From Methylobacterium isbiliense (GTDB taxonomy: Bacteria > Pseudomonadota > Alphaproteobacteria > Rhizobiales > Beijerinckiaceae), in assembly GCF_022179325.1 (NCBI RefSeq), contig NZ_BPQQ01000023.1, forward strand, positions 1-64,000: DNA of 64,000 nucleotides, given 5' to 3'. A program made the translations under genes and the position numbers. Shown here piece by piece: positions 50,464 to 57,841 of the stretch (the stretch's first letter is position 1; every line of letters begins with the position of its first letter). Under the pieces are notes generated by a model, which saw only the letters and a list, made by a program, of their open reading frames with translations, did not search any database and was not told where the DNA came from.

Positions 50464-51363
50464 ATGTCGCTCCGGGTGCCCCTCTCCGCCGTCCGCTCGT
50501 TCGAGGCCGCTGCGCGGCGGCGCTCGTTCAAGGCCGCGGCGGCGGAGTTGAACCTGACCGCGAGCGCCGTGAGCCACGCCATCCGCAAGATGGAGGAGGC
50601 GCTCGGCGTCGCGCTGTTCGAGCGGGCCGGGCAGGGGGTGGGGCTCACCCCGGCCGGCGAGGCGCTGCTGGAGCATGTCGGGCGCGCCTTCGAGGAACTG
50701 CACCGCGGGCTCGACCTCGTGGCGGCGCGCGGGCCGCAATTGCTGCGCCTGCACTGCGCCCCGAGCTTCGCCGCGCAATGGCTCACCCCGCGGCTCGCCC
50801 GCTTCCTCGCCGATCACCCGGGCTTCGAGGTGCGGCTCGCCGCCGGCATGGACTATGCGCGCTTCACCACCGACGAGTTCGACGCCGATATCGTGTACGG
50901 CCCGCCGCGCGGGGAGGGGCTGGTGGTGGTGCCCCTCTGCACCGAGACCGTGACGCCGCTCTGCGATCCCGTCCGGGCGGCCCGCATCCGCAAACCCGAG
51001 GACCTCCTCGCCCACGTGCTGATCCAGAGCGACAACAAGCTGGTGCGCTGGCCGCTCTGGTTCGCGCAGAACGACCTGCCGGCGCCCCGGCCGCTCGGCG
51101 TGCGCTTCGACCGCAGCTTCCTCGCCATCGCGGCCGCCGCGGACGGGCTCGGCGTCGCCCTCGAATCGACGCTGCTCGCCGAGCGCGAGCTCGCGAGCGG
51201 GCGCCTCGTCGCCCCGCTGCGGGGGGTCGCGCGCGACGTGACCTATGTCGGCCACCACCTCGTCTTTCCGGCGGGCAGCCGGCCCCGCGCGCCGCTGCGC
51301 ACCTTCGCGCGCTGGCTGGTGGGCGAGCTCGGGATCGCCAAGGAGCGGGCGGAACTCGGCTGA
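50464..51363 (+). CDS. LysR family regulator (GcvA-like)
   Basis: A 299-residue LysR regulator of the GcvA subgroup. The helix-turn-helix is within [20 protein letters not shown] and [20 protein letters not shown] (about 5-45), and effector-domain blocks include [15 protein letters not shown] and DADIVYGPP. The ATG at 50464 is directly preceded by GGGAG with little spacing, so a start a few codons away cannot be excluded. It is divergent from bioB, but no evidence ties it to biotin; the effector is unknown. Confidence 0.88.
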   Translation: MSLRVPLSAVRSFEAAARRRSFKAAAAELNLTASAVSHAIRKMEEALGVALFERAGQGVGLTPAGEALLEHVGRAFEELHRGLDLVAARGPQLLRLHCAPSFAAQWLTPRLARFLADHPGFEVRLAAGMDYARFTTDEFDADIVYGPPRGEGLVVVPLCTETVTPLCDPVRAARIRKPEDLLAHVLIQSDNKLVRWPLWFAQNDLPAPRPLGVRFDRSFLAIAAAADGLGVALESTLLAERELASGRLVAPLRGVARDVTYVGHHLVFPAGSRPRAPLRTFARWLVGELGIAKERAELG

Positions 51364-51468
51364 CCGCCGTACCTGTACGCCCGGCAACGCCGGCTTCAGT
51401 CGCGGTTCAAGCGGACGGACCGAGGATCGCTCATCGGCGGGCCGGTGCCCGCCCGGAGCCTCGAACCG

Positions 51469-51822
51469 ATGTCACGCCCTCTTCGCCTCGCGGCCGCCGC
51501 AGCCGCGGCGCTGGTCCTGTCCGCGCCGGTCCTCGCCGCGGATGTCGACGAGCCGCCGCCTCCGCCGCGCTTCGACTCCCGCCCGGGCTGGGTGCCGCCC
51601 CGGGTCGTGCGCCCCGCCGAAACCTGCCGGGTCTTCGTGAAGCGACGCATCGATCCATACGGCGAGGAGGTGGTGCGACGCGTCAGAGTCTGCGACGAGG
51701 GGCCGGTCCTTGACGGCCCGCCGCGCTGGCGCGGCCCCGGCTGGGGCGCGGACGAGGACGGACCGCCGCGCCCCCGCTTCGGCCCGCCGCGGCCGCCTGC
51801 GGACATCCCCGAGGGCTGGTAG
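51469..51822 (+). CDS. small exported proline-rich protein
   Basis: A 117-residue unrecognised protein with a clear signal peptide (1-24, LAAAAAAALVLSAPVLAADV). The mature part is Pro/Arg/Gly-rich. A central 35-residue segment has two cysteines (ETCRVFVKRRIDPYGEEVV, then RVRVCDEG) that could form a disulfide hairpin of two beta strands. Proteins of this shape are common and uncharacterised in Hyphomicrobiales. The ATG at 51469 has CGGAG about ten bases upstream; a GTG at 51445 is the alternative. Confidence 0.7.
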   Translation: MSRPLRLAAAAAAALVLSAPVLAADVDEPPPPPRFDSRPGWVPPRVVRPAETCRVFVKRRIDPYGEEVVRRVRVCDEGPVLDGPPRWRGPGWGADEDGPPRPRFGPPRPPADIPEGW

Positions 51823-51873
51823 GCCCGGCCTTGCGGCAGGCGGGCCGGGACCCGATCTCTCCCGTATCGTCCG

Positions 51874-54087
51874 ATGCCCGCCGCCACGACACGCCGCAGC
51901 GCCGAACGCGATCCCGGCGCGCCCCCGCGCGAAGCGCTCGCGGGCTCGGTCGAACGCGTCACCTTCCACAGTCCCGAGACCGGCTTCTGCGTCCTCAAGA
52001 TCAAGGCGCGGGGCAAGCGCGACCTCGTGGCGCTGGTCGGGCACGCGCCGGCGGTGGCGGCCGGCGAGTGGATCACCGCCACGGGCGCCTGGGTGAGCGA
52101 CCGCACGCACGGCCTGCAGTTCCGCGCCGACACGCTCGCCTGCACGCCGCCCACGGGCGAGGAGGGCATCGCGCGCTACCTCGCCTCCGGCCAGATGCGC
52201 GGCATCGGCCCGGAGATCGCCCGGCGCCTCGTGCGCGCCTTCGGGGCCGACACCTTCGCGGTGATCGAAGCCGAGCCGCACCGGCTCACCGAGGTCCCGG
52301 GTATCGGCCCGACCCGCGCCGCGCGCCTCGTGGCGGCCTGGGCCGAGCACCGGGTGGTGCGCGAGATCATGATCTTCCTGCATGCGCACGGGGTCGGCAC
52401 GGCGCGGGCGGTGCGCATCTACAAGACCTACGGGGCGGAGTCGGTCGCCGTGATGACGGAGGACCCCTACCGTCTCGCCCGCGACGTACGCGGCATCGGC
52501 TTCCGCACCGCCGACGCCATCGCCACCAAGCTCGGCCTGCCGCCGACCGCGCCGGCGCGGCTTCGGGCGGGCATCGCCTACGCGCTGCAGGCGGCGATGG
52601 ATGACGGCCACTGCGCCCTGCCGGTGCCCGACCTCGTGACCCGCGCGGCCGACCTCCTGGGCGTGGAGCCGGGCCTCGCCCGCACGGCGCTGGTGGAGGA
52701 ACTCGGCGGCGACACGGTGGTGGCGGATGCGATCGGCGGCGAGACCCATGTCTTCCTGCGCGGCCTGCACGCGGCCGAGCGAGCCATCGCCGAGCGGCTG
52801 ATCGCGCTCGACGAGGCGCCGCTGCCCTGGGGCGAGATCGCGGCCGGGCCGGCCCTGGCGGCGATCGCGGCGGAGACCGGCAAGACGCTGTCGCCCTCGC
52901 AGGCGCAGGCCGTGCACACGGTGCTCTGCGCCAAGGTCGCGGTCATCACCGGCGGTCCGGGCGTCGGCAAGACCAGCACGCTCGACGCGCTGCTGCGGGT
53001 GCTCGACACCGTCGAGGCGCAGGTGCTCCTCGCCGCACCCACCGGCCGGGCCGCCAAGCGGATGAGCGAGCAGACCGGGCGCGAGGCGAAGACGCTCCAC
53101 CGCCTGCTGGAGGTCGACCCGTCGCGGGGCGGCTTCCAGCGCAGCGAGCACAACCCGCTCTCCTGCGACCTCCTCGTGGTGGACGAGGCCTCGATGATCG
53201 ACGTGCCGCTGATGAACGCGCTCACGCGCGCCCTGCCGCGCCACGCCGCGCTCTGGCTCGTCGGCGACGTCGACCAGCTGCCCTCGGTCGGTCCGGGGCA
53301 GGTGCTCGCCGACGTCATCGCCTCCGGCCGCGTGGCCGTCGCCCGCCTGACGGAGGTGTTTCGCCAAGCCGCCGAGAGCCGGATCATCGTCAACGCCCAC
53401 CGGATCAAGGAAGGCCGGATGCCGCAGGGCAGTCCGGACCCGTCCGGCGACTTCTTCGTGGTCGGGATCGACGATCCCGATGCGGGGGCGGAGAAGCTCG
53501 TGGAGATCGTGACGCGGCGCATTCCCCGCCGCTTCGGCCTCGATCCAGTGCGCGACGTGCAGGTGCTCTGCCCGATGACCCGCGGGGCGCTCGGCAGCCG
53601 CAACCTCAATCACGCGCTCCAGCAGGTGCTCAACCCGCAGCCCGCGGCCTCGGTCGAGCGCTTCGGCTGGCGCTTCGCGCCCGGCGACCGCGTGATCGTG
53701 GGCCAGAACGACTACGACCGCGAGGTGTTCAACGGCGACCTCGGCGTGGTGCTGCGGATCGACCCGGAGGAGGGCGCCCTGGTCGCCGGCTTCGACGGGC
53801 GCGAGGTGACGTGGCCGTTCGACGAGCTCGACGCCCTCGCGCCGGCCTACGCCATCACCATCCACAAGGCGCAAGGGTCGGAATACCCGGCCGTGGTGAT
53901 CCCGGTGGCGCTCCAGCACTACACGATGCTGGCGCGCAACCTGCTCTACACGGGCGTGACCCGCGGCAAGCGCCTCGTGGTGCTGGTGGCGCAGAGCCGC
54001 GCGGTCGGGATCGCGGTGCGCGGCGGCGCGATGCGGCCGCGCTTCACCAAGCTGCGGGAGTGGCTGAGCCAGGGCGTGATCCGGTAG
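51874..54087 (+). CDS. recD2: RecD2-type ATP-dependent DNA helicase
   Basis: A 737-residue SF1B helicase working without RecBC partners. An N-terminal OB-fold and helix-hairpin-helix region (about 20-290) contains RGIGPEIARRLVRAFG and EVPGIGPTRAARLV. Walker A is GGPGVGKTST at about 360-369, Walker B LLVVDEASMID, motif III LVGDVDQLPSVGPGQ. The C-terminal UvrD-like part has AITIHKAQGSEYPAVV and LLYTGVTRGKRLVVL. RecD2 enzymes move 5' to 3' and take part in DNA repair and replication-fork restart. Length equals the family. It stands alone, 51 bases after the small exported protein gene. Confidence 0.95.
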   Translation: MPAATTRRSAERDPGAPPREALAGSVERVTFHSPETGFCVLKIKARGKRDLVALVGHAPAVAAGEWITATGAWVSDRTHGLQFRADTLACTPPTGEEGIARYLASGQMRGIGPEIARRLVRAFGADTFAVIEAEPHRLTEVPGIGPTRAARLVAAWAEHRVVREIMIFLHAHGVGTARAVRIYKTYGAESVAVMTEDPYRLARDVRGIGFRTADAIATKLGLPPTAPARLRAGIAYALQAAMDDGHCALPVPDLVTRAADLLGVEPGLARTALVEELGGDTVVADAIGGETHVFLRGLHAAERAIAERLIALDEAPLPWGEIAAGPALAAIAAETGKTLSPSQAQAVHTVLCAKVAVITGGPGVGKTSTLDALLRVLDTVEAQVLLAAPTGRAAKRMSEQTGREAKTLHRLLEVDPSRGGFQRSEHNPLSCDLLVVDEASMIDVPLMNALTRALPRHAALWLVGDVDQLPSVGPGQVLADVIASGRVAVARLTEVFRQAAESRIIVNAHRIKEGRMPQGSPDPSGDFFVVGIDDPDAGAEKLVEIVTRRIPRRFGLDPVRDVQVLCPMTRGALGSRNLNHALQQVLNPQPAASVERFGWRFAPGDRVIVGQNDYDREVFNGDLGVVLRIDPEEGALVAGFDGREVTWPFDELDALAPAYAITIHKAQGSEYPAVVIPVALQHYTMLARNLLYTGVTRGKRLVVLVAQSRAVGIAVRGGAMRPRFTKLREWLSQGVIR

Positions 54088-54184
54088 CGGGGGCCAAGTG
54101 CGGCTCGTCCCGCCACCCGCCCGGTCGGGCCGCCTCCCGCGCGCCCCGGCGTCCGGGGTCTGCCGGGCCGGGGCGCCGTTCGCC

Positions 54185-54967
54185 TCACTCCACGTCGATC
54201 CGGTTACCGAGATCGTCCCACAGCGTGCCTCGCAGCGTCGCCGGGCCGTGGACGATGGCCACCTCGGACGCGCCACTCAGGGCGTAGGCCGCCTCCGCCC
54301 GCACGGGATTTCCACCCTGGCCCTTCAGCTTCTCGTACAATTTCTCGGCCGTGGTGAGGTAGTCGTTCCACTTGTCCTCGGGTATGCCGATCTTCGAGAG
54401 CTGATCCTGATACGCGATCAGAAACGTGTTCAGGGATATTTTCGAGACGTCGACGCTCGACTTGAAGGCGACGATGGAGAAGGCCTGCTCGATCTGCGAG
54501 GTGATGCCCTGTGCCTCGATCTGCCGGCTCCACAGGCGCAGATCGAACCGGATGATGCCGTACTTCTGCACGACGATGTAGTAGCTGCTCAGCTCCTGCT
54601 GCGTCCCGCTGCCGGCCCCGATGATCGCTTCCACGCCCGTCGTGACCAGGGAGGCGATCCCGTCGATGATCGAATCGGCGCTGCCCGCCACGAACTTCTT
54701 GATGGCGCCCGCCACCTCGCCGGCGATCTTGCCCGAGTCCTGCTTGATGTAGGCTCGGTATTCCTTGTGTCGCGCGAGGATCTCGGTGACCGGGATCGTC
54801 TTGTTCTCGACCGAGCCGGCCGTGCGCAGTTCCAGCTCGATCGCCTTCGTGAAGGAATCGACCTTCTGCTCACACAGTTCGGACAGCAGGCTCAACAGGA
54901 GCGTGATGTCCTTCTTCTTATCCGGCGAGGGATCGAGGGCGTTGATCGCATTCTTCAGGACGGCCAT
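54185..54967 (-). CDS. unrecognised 260-residue protein with glycine-rich hydrophobic core
   Basis: I do not recognise the family. There is no signal peptide. The N-terminal half (1-85) is helical and charged (LLLSLLSELCEQKVDSFTKA). Residues 86-125 form a small-residue, hydrophobic stretch (GAIKKFVAGSADSIIDGIAS, then VTTGVEAIIGAGSG) that could insert into a membrane or pack as a helical hairpin. It is followed by a possibly beta-rich part (SSYYIVVQKYGIIRFDLRLW) and helices to about 215. It uses more Lys, Ile, Asn and Ser than neighbouring proteins, consistent with transfer. The ribosome site GAGGAG is excellent, so it should be expressed. A membrane-active or toxin-like role is only a guess. 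Confidence 0.75.
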   Translation of the reverse strand: MAVLKNAINALDPSPDKKKDITLLLSLLSELCEQKVDSFTKAIELELRTAGSVENKTIPVTEILARHKEYRAYIKQDSGKIAGEVAGAIKKFVAGSADSIIDGIASLVTTGVEAIIGAGSGTQQELSSYYIVVQKYGIIRFDLRLWSRQIEAQGITSQIEQAFSIVAFKSSVDVSKISLNTFLIAYQDQLSKIGIPEDKWNDYLTTAEKLYEKLKGQGGNPVRAEAAYALSGASEVAIVHGPATLRGTLWDDLGNRIDVE

Positions 54968-55452
54968 GACGTTCTCCTCGTGGACAAGACCGCATGTGAG
55001 GCGACAGACGACAGATCTTCTGACATTATGATTTGCCGACTTAATCGGCGATGCGCAGAATTCGGCGCCGATTGATTTCAGCGCTTGCGGTCGTAGCCAG
55101 ACGGAAGAGATCGATCAAGCAGAAAATCTACATCTGGGTACGGCTTTATGCTCTGTTTTCCGGATTTACAGAAGGAATCGCGCCATTTATGCTTCGTTAC
55201 AAATGGAAAACTGTTTACCGGAGACTTGCGATTTCTATTTACGTGGCGTCGATTTCGTGTCCTTGTTGCCCACCGGTTCGATGCATGGCCCGCGTCTGCA
55301 TCCTCAACGGATTCGCAGGCGGATTCGCCGCTCACGCGTAGCGCAGCCGCGTGCGAGGAGACCTGGACCTTGCGCCGCGCCGTCCGCGGGCATGCCGCGC
55401 CATCATCTCAGCACGTTCGACGAGACGTCGAACACACCGGATGGAAGTAACC
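54968..55452. other. 485-nt low-GC intergenic region
   Basis: This is the least GC-rich part of the window: several 60-base lines are about 45% GC. It separates two divergent unrecognised genes. It contains a CCGAC-TTAA-TCGG hairpin near 55038-55050 and runs such as TTTATGCTCTGTTTTCC (from 55146) and GATTTCTATTTACG that could serve as promoters. The short open frames in it have no protein character. Its base content suggests DNA acquired from another source together with the flanking genes. Confidence 0.6.
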
Positions 55453-55737
55453 ATGAAGAAGCCCGAGGACGGCGAGACGCTCACCCAGGCGCAAGTCGGC
55501 GAGGCGGTCAACGTCAAGGATTTCGAGGCGGTGGAGATCAAGAAGAACTGGCACATCGGGCAGTTCGAGCCGTGGGCACTGGATTTCGGCTATCCCGATG
55601 GCATGCCGATCTACGGCGGCGTCGAGGTGGACGGTGTATCGGCCCACATCTATTTTCTGAACGACGGCCATCAGGCGTCGATCATCCTGCGCCGTGGCGA
55701 GACGCCGGCGACCTACCACGTCACGCCCACATCCTGA
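55453..55737 (+). CDS. unrecognised 94-residue acidic protein
   Basis: Not recognised. A small soluble acidic protein without signal peptide or membrane span. The first half is charged (MKKPEDGETLTQAQVGEAVN). The second looks beta-rich, with alternating hydrophobic strands (MPIYGGVEVDGVSAHIYFL, HQASIILRRGETPATYHV). The ATG at 55453 is preceded by GGAAGTAACC; an in-frame ATG at 55441 is the alternative. It is divergent from the 54185-54967 gene across a low-GC gap, and the two may have arrived together. Confidence 0.65.
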   Translation: MKKPEDGETLTQAQVGEAVNVKDFEAVEIKKNWHIGQFEPWALDFGYPDGMPIYGGVEVDGVSAHIYFLNDGHQASIILRRGETPATYHVTPTS

Positions 55738-55773
55738 GACCCGGATCCCGGCTGCGGCGGGCTGCGCGCGACC

Positions 55774-56316
55774 TCAGAACCCCTTCTTCACCTCGGCCAG
55801 CGCGCGGGTCATGCCCTCCGCGATGGTCTGGCGCTCCGGCGGGGAGGCATCGCGCGCCACGAGCACACGCTGACCGCGGGAGACGATGGCCAGCGATTGC
55901 AGGCCGTACTCGTCGTCCTCGACCTTGTGCAGGCGGCTCCAGAGCGGGTTGAAGCGCCATTCCGCACGCTGGCCCGTCGGGCTCACGCGGGCCAGCAGGA
56001 TCTCGATCTGGCTGATCATCACCTCCTCGAAGGAGCGCCCGCGCCGGAAGCTGACCCGCAGCGCCAGCCACAGCGCCAGCATGTCGAGGCCGAAGAAGCC
56101 GGCGACCGGCCAGAAACCCTTCTGGAGGAAGACGAGGCTCGTCACCAGCGAGACGAGGCAGCACAGGCCCATCACCACCCGGAAGCCGGTGCGGCCGAGC
56201 GAGCAATGCGGCCGGATCACCGCCGAGAAGACCGGGCGCTCGATGGCATCGGGATCGCGCCCGTAGGGATGGCGTGCGGGACGGTCGTCCGGTGCCTTGT
56301 CGCTCTGCATGCGCAC
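55774..56316 (-). CDS. DUF2244 membrane protein
   Basis: A 180-residue inner-membrane protein of the DUF2244 family, found in most Alphaproteobacteria next to nth. Two adjacent spans lie at about 45-64 (GFRVVMGLCCLVSLVTSLVF) and 68-88. They are followed by a cytoplasmic domain with EVMISQIEILLARVSPTGQR and LVARDASPPERQTIAEGMTRAL. The function is unknown. The ATG at 56316 lies inside the promoter region of the divergent nth gene, only 14 bases from the nth start codon. Confidence 0.88.
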   Translation of the reverse strand: MRMQSDKAPDDRPARHPYGRDPDAIERPVFSAVIRPHCSLGRTGFRVVMGLCCLVSLVTSLVFLQKGFWPVAGFFGLDMLALWLALRVSFRRGRSFEEVMISQIEILLARVSPTGQRAEWRFNPLWSRLHKVEDDEYGLQSLAIVSRGQRVLVARDASPPERQTIAEGMTRALAEVKKGF

Positions 56317-56324
56317 AATATAAG
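56297..56324 (+). promoter_or_regulatory. promoter of nth (leaderless candidate)
   Basis: TTGTCG (56297-56302) and TATAAG (56319-56324) are separated by 16 bases, a reasonable sigma-70-type match in an otherwise GC-rich region. The predicted transcription start falls at or next to the nth ATG (56331), so the mRNA may have no 5' leader. Confidence 0.45.
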
Positions 56325-56330
56325 GCCTGC

Positions 56331-57086
56331 ATGAAGCAACGTAAGCCGGCAGCTCCCGCGAACGTGAAGACCAAGGCCGGGGGCTCGCTCGTCGCGCCCC
56401 TGCGTCCGAGCACGGTGCAGCCGATTCCCGACCCGGTCGATCCGGCGACGCTCGCCGAGATCTTCGCGCGGCTGTCCGCCGCCAACCCGGCGCCGCGCTC
56501 GGACCTGGAGTACATCAACCCCTACACGCTGCTCGTCGCCGTTGTCCTGTCCGCGCAGGCGACCGACCGGAGCGTGAACCTCGCGACGCGCGACCTCTTC
56601 GCCAAGGCCGACCACCCGGCCGCGATGCTGGCGCTCGGCGAGGAGGTGGTGCGCCACCACATCCGCACCATCGGGCTGTTCAACACCAAGGCGAAGAACG
56701 TCATCGCGCTCTCGCGCCTCCTGATCGCGGATCACGGCGGCGAAGTGCCGCGCGAGCGCGCGCACCTCGAGGTGCTGCCCGGCGTCGGCCGCAAGACCGC
56801 GAGCGTGGTGCTCAACGTCGCGTTCGGCGAGCCGACCATCGCGGTCGACACCCACATCTTCCGGGTCTCGAACCGCATCCCGCTCGCCCCCGGCCGCACC
56901 ACCGACGCGGTGCAGGCGGGCCTGGAGACGGTCGTGCCGGAACCCTACCGGCTCAACGCCCACCACTGGCTGATCCTGCACGGCCGCTACGTCTGCAAGG
57001 CGCGCAAGCCCGAATGCTGGCGCTGCGTGATCGCGGATCTGTGCCGCTATCCGGACAAGACGCCTGCGCCCGGACCGAGGTCCTAA
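56331..57086 (+). CDS. nth: endonuclease III
   Basis: A 251-residue DNA glycosylase/AP lyase removing oxidised pyrimidines. The helix-hairpin-helix LEVLPGVGRKTASVVLNVAF holds the catalytic Lys. The catalytic Asp is in TIAVDTHIFRVSNRI, and the C-terminal [4Fe-4S] cysteines are in CKARKPECWRCVIADLC. A basic, Pro/Ala-rich extension of about 35 residues precedes the core, as is common in Alphaproteobacteria. No Shine-Dalgarno sequence precedes the ATG; a -10-like element sits seven bases upstream, suggesting leaderless translation. The stop overlaps the stop of the convergent pdeM. Confidence 0.95.
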   Translation: MKQRKPAAPANVKTKAGGSLVAPLRPSTVQPIPDPVDPATLAEIFARLSAANPAPRSDLEYINPYTLLVAVVLSAQATDRSVNLATRDLFAKADHPAAMLALGEEVVRHHIRTIGLFNTKAKNVIALSRLLIADHGGEVPRERAHLEVLPGVGRKTASVVLNVAFGEPTIAVDTHIFRVSNRIPLAPGRTTDAVQAGLETVVPEPYRLNAHHWLILHGRYVCKARKPECWRCVIADLCRYPDKTPAPGPRS

Positions 57087-57835
57087 TCCCGCGCCAGCAT
57101 CGCGCGCCCGATCGCGAACAGGCGACCGTCGCCGAGGAGATGGGCGGTCAGCCCGTCCGGGAACAGCGCGTCGAAGGCCGGGCTGCGCACGTTGAGGCCA
57201 CCCGTGTAGGCGCCGAAGGCCGGCATCACGAGGCGGCCCGCATCGCCGACGAAGCAACGGCGGCGCACGGCGCGCCCGCGCATCGCCACCTTGCCGACCG
57301 GGTGGAGGTGGCCCGCGACCTCGCCGGGGGCGCCCCCCGGCACCGGCTCGTGGCGCAGCGTCAGCCCGCCGACCGCGAGCGTGTCCGCGAAGCGCCCGCC
57401 GACCCCGTCCTGCACCGCGCGGTCGTGGTTGCCGCTGATCCAGACCCAGTCGCGCCCCTCCTGCAGTGCGGCGATCAGCGCGCGGTCGCCCTCGTCCATC
57501 CGGCCGGGCCCGCCGGCATCGTGGAAGGAATCCCCGAGCGCCACCACGCAGGCCGGATCGAAGCGGGCCACCACCTCGTGCAGGCAGGCCAGGGTCTCGC
57601 GGGTGTCGTAGGGCGGCAGGAACTGGCCCGAGCGGGCCGCGAAGGCGGAGCCCTTCTCCAGGTGCAGGTCCGAGACCACGAGGGTGCGGTGGGCCTCGAG
57701 CCACAGCGCGCCGCTCAGATCGAGGGTGAGGGCTTCGCCGGCAAGGGTCAGGGTGGGGGTCTTCCGGGTCTTCTCGAGCTTCAGGGCCGGCGTCACGGTC
57801 GTGTCGTCCTCGCGAGCCCGGGTGCCTTGGCTCAT
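57083..57835 (-). CDS. pdeM: ligase-associated metallophosphoesterase PdeM
   Basis: A 250-residue calcineurin-like phosphoesterase of the 'ligase-associated DNA damage response' set. Metal motifs are VVSDLHLEKG, ALGDSFHD, WISGNHDR and AGHLHPVGKV. It follows lhr by six bases on the same strand, the known partner in this DNA-repair module. The module's ATP-dependent ligase and exonuclease are not in the window. Acts presumably as a nuclease or phosphodiesterase in the cytoplasm. Confidence 0.92.
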   Translation of the reverse strand: MSQGTRAREDDTTVTPALKLEKTRKTPTLTLAGEALTLDLSGALWLEAHRTLVVSDLHLEKGSAFAARSGQFLPPYDTRETLACLHEVVARFDPACVVALGDSFHDAGGPGRMDEGDRALIAALQEGRDWVWISGNHDRAVQDGVGGRFADTLAVGGLTLRHEPVPGGAPGEVAGHLHPVGKVAMRGRAVRRRCFVGDAGRLVMPAFGAYTGGLNVRSPAFDALFPDGLTAHLLGDGRLFAIGRAMLARD

Positions 57836-57841
57836 GGTTCG

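Noticed and set aside
55051-55341. Short open frames in the low-GC gap
   Set aside because: Arginine- and cysteine-rich random-looking translations without ribosome sites; the region is better read as promoter DNA.
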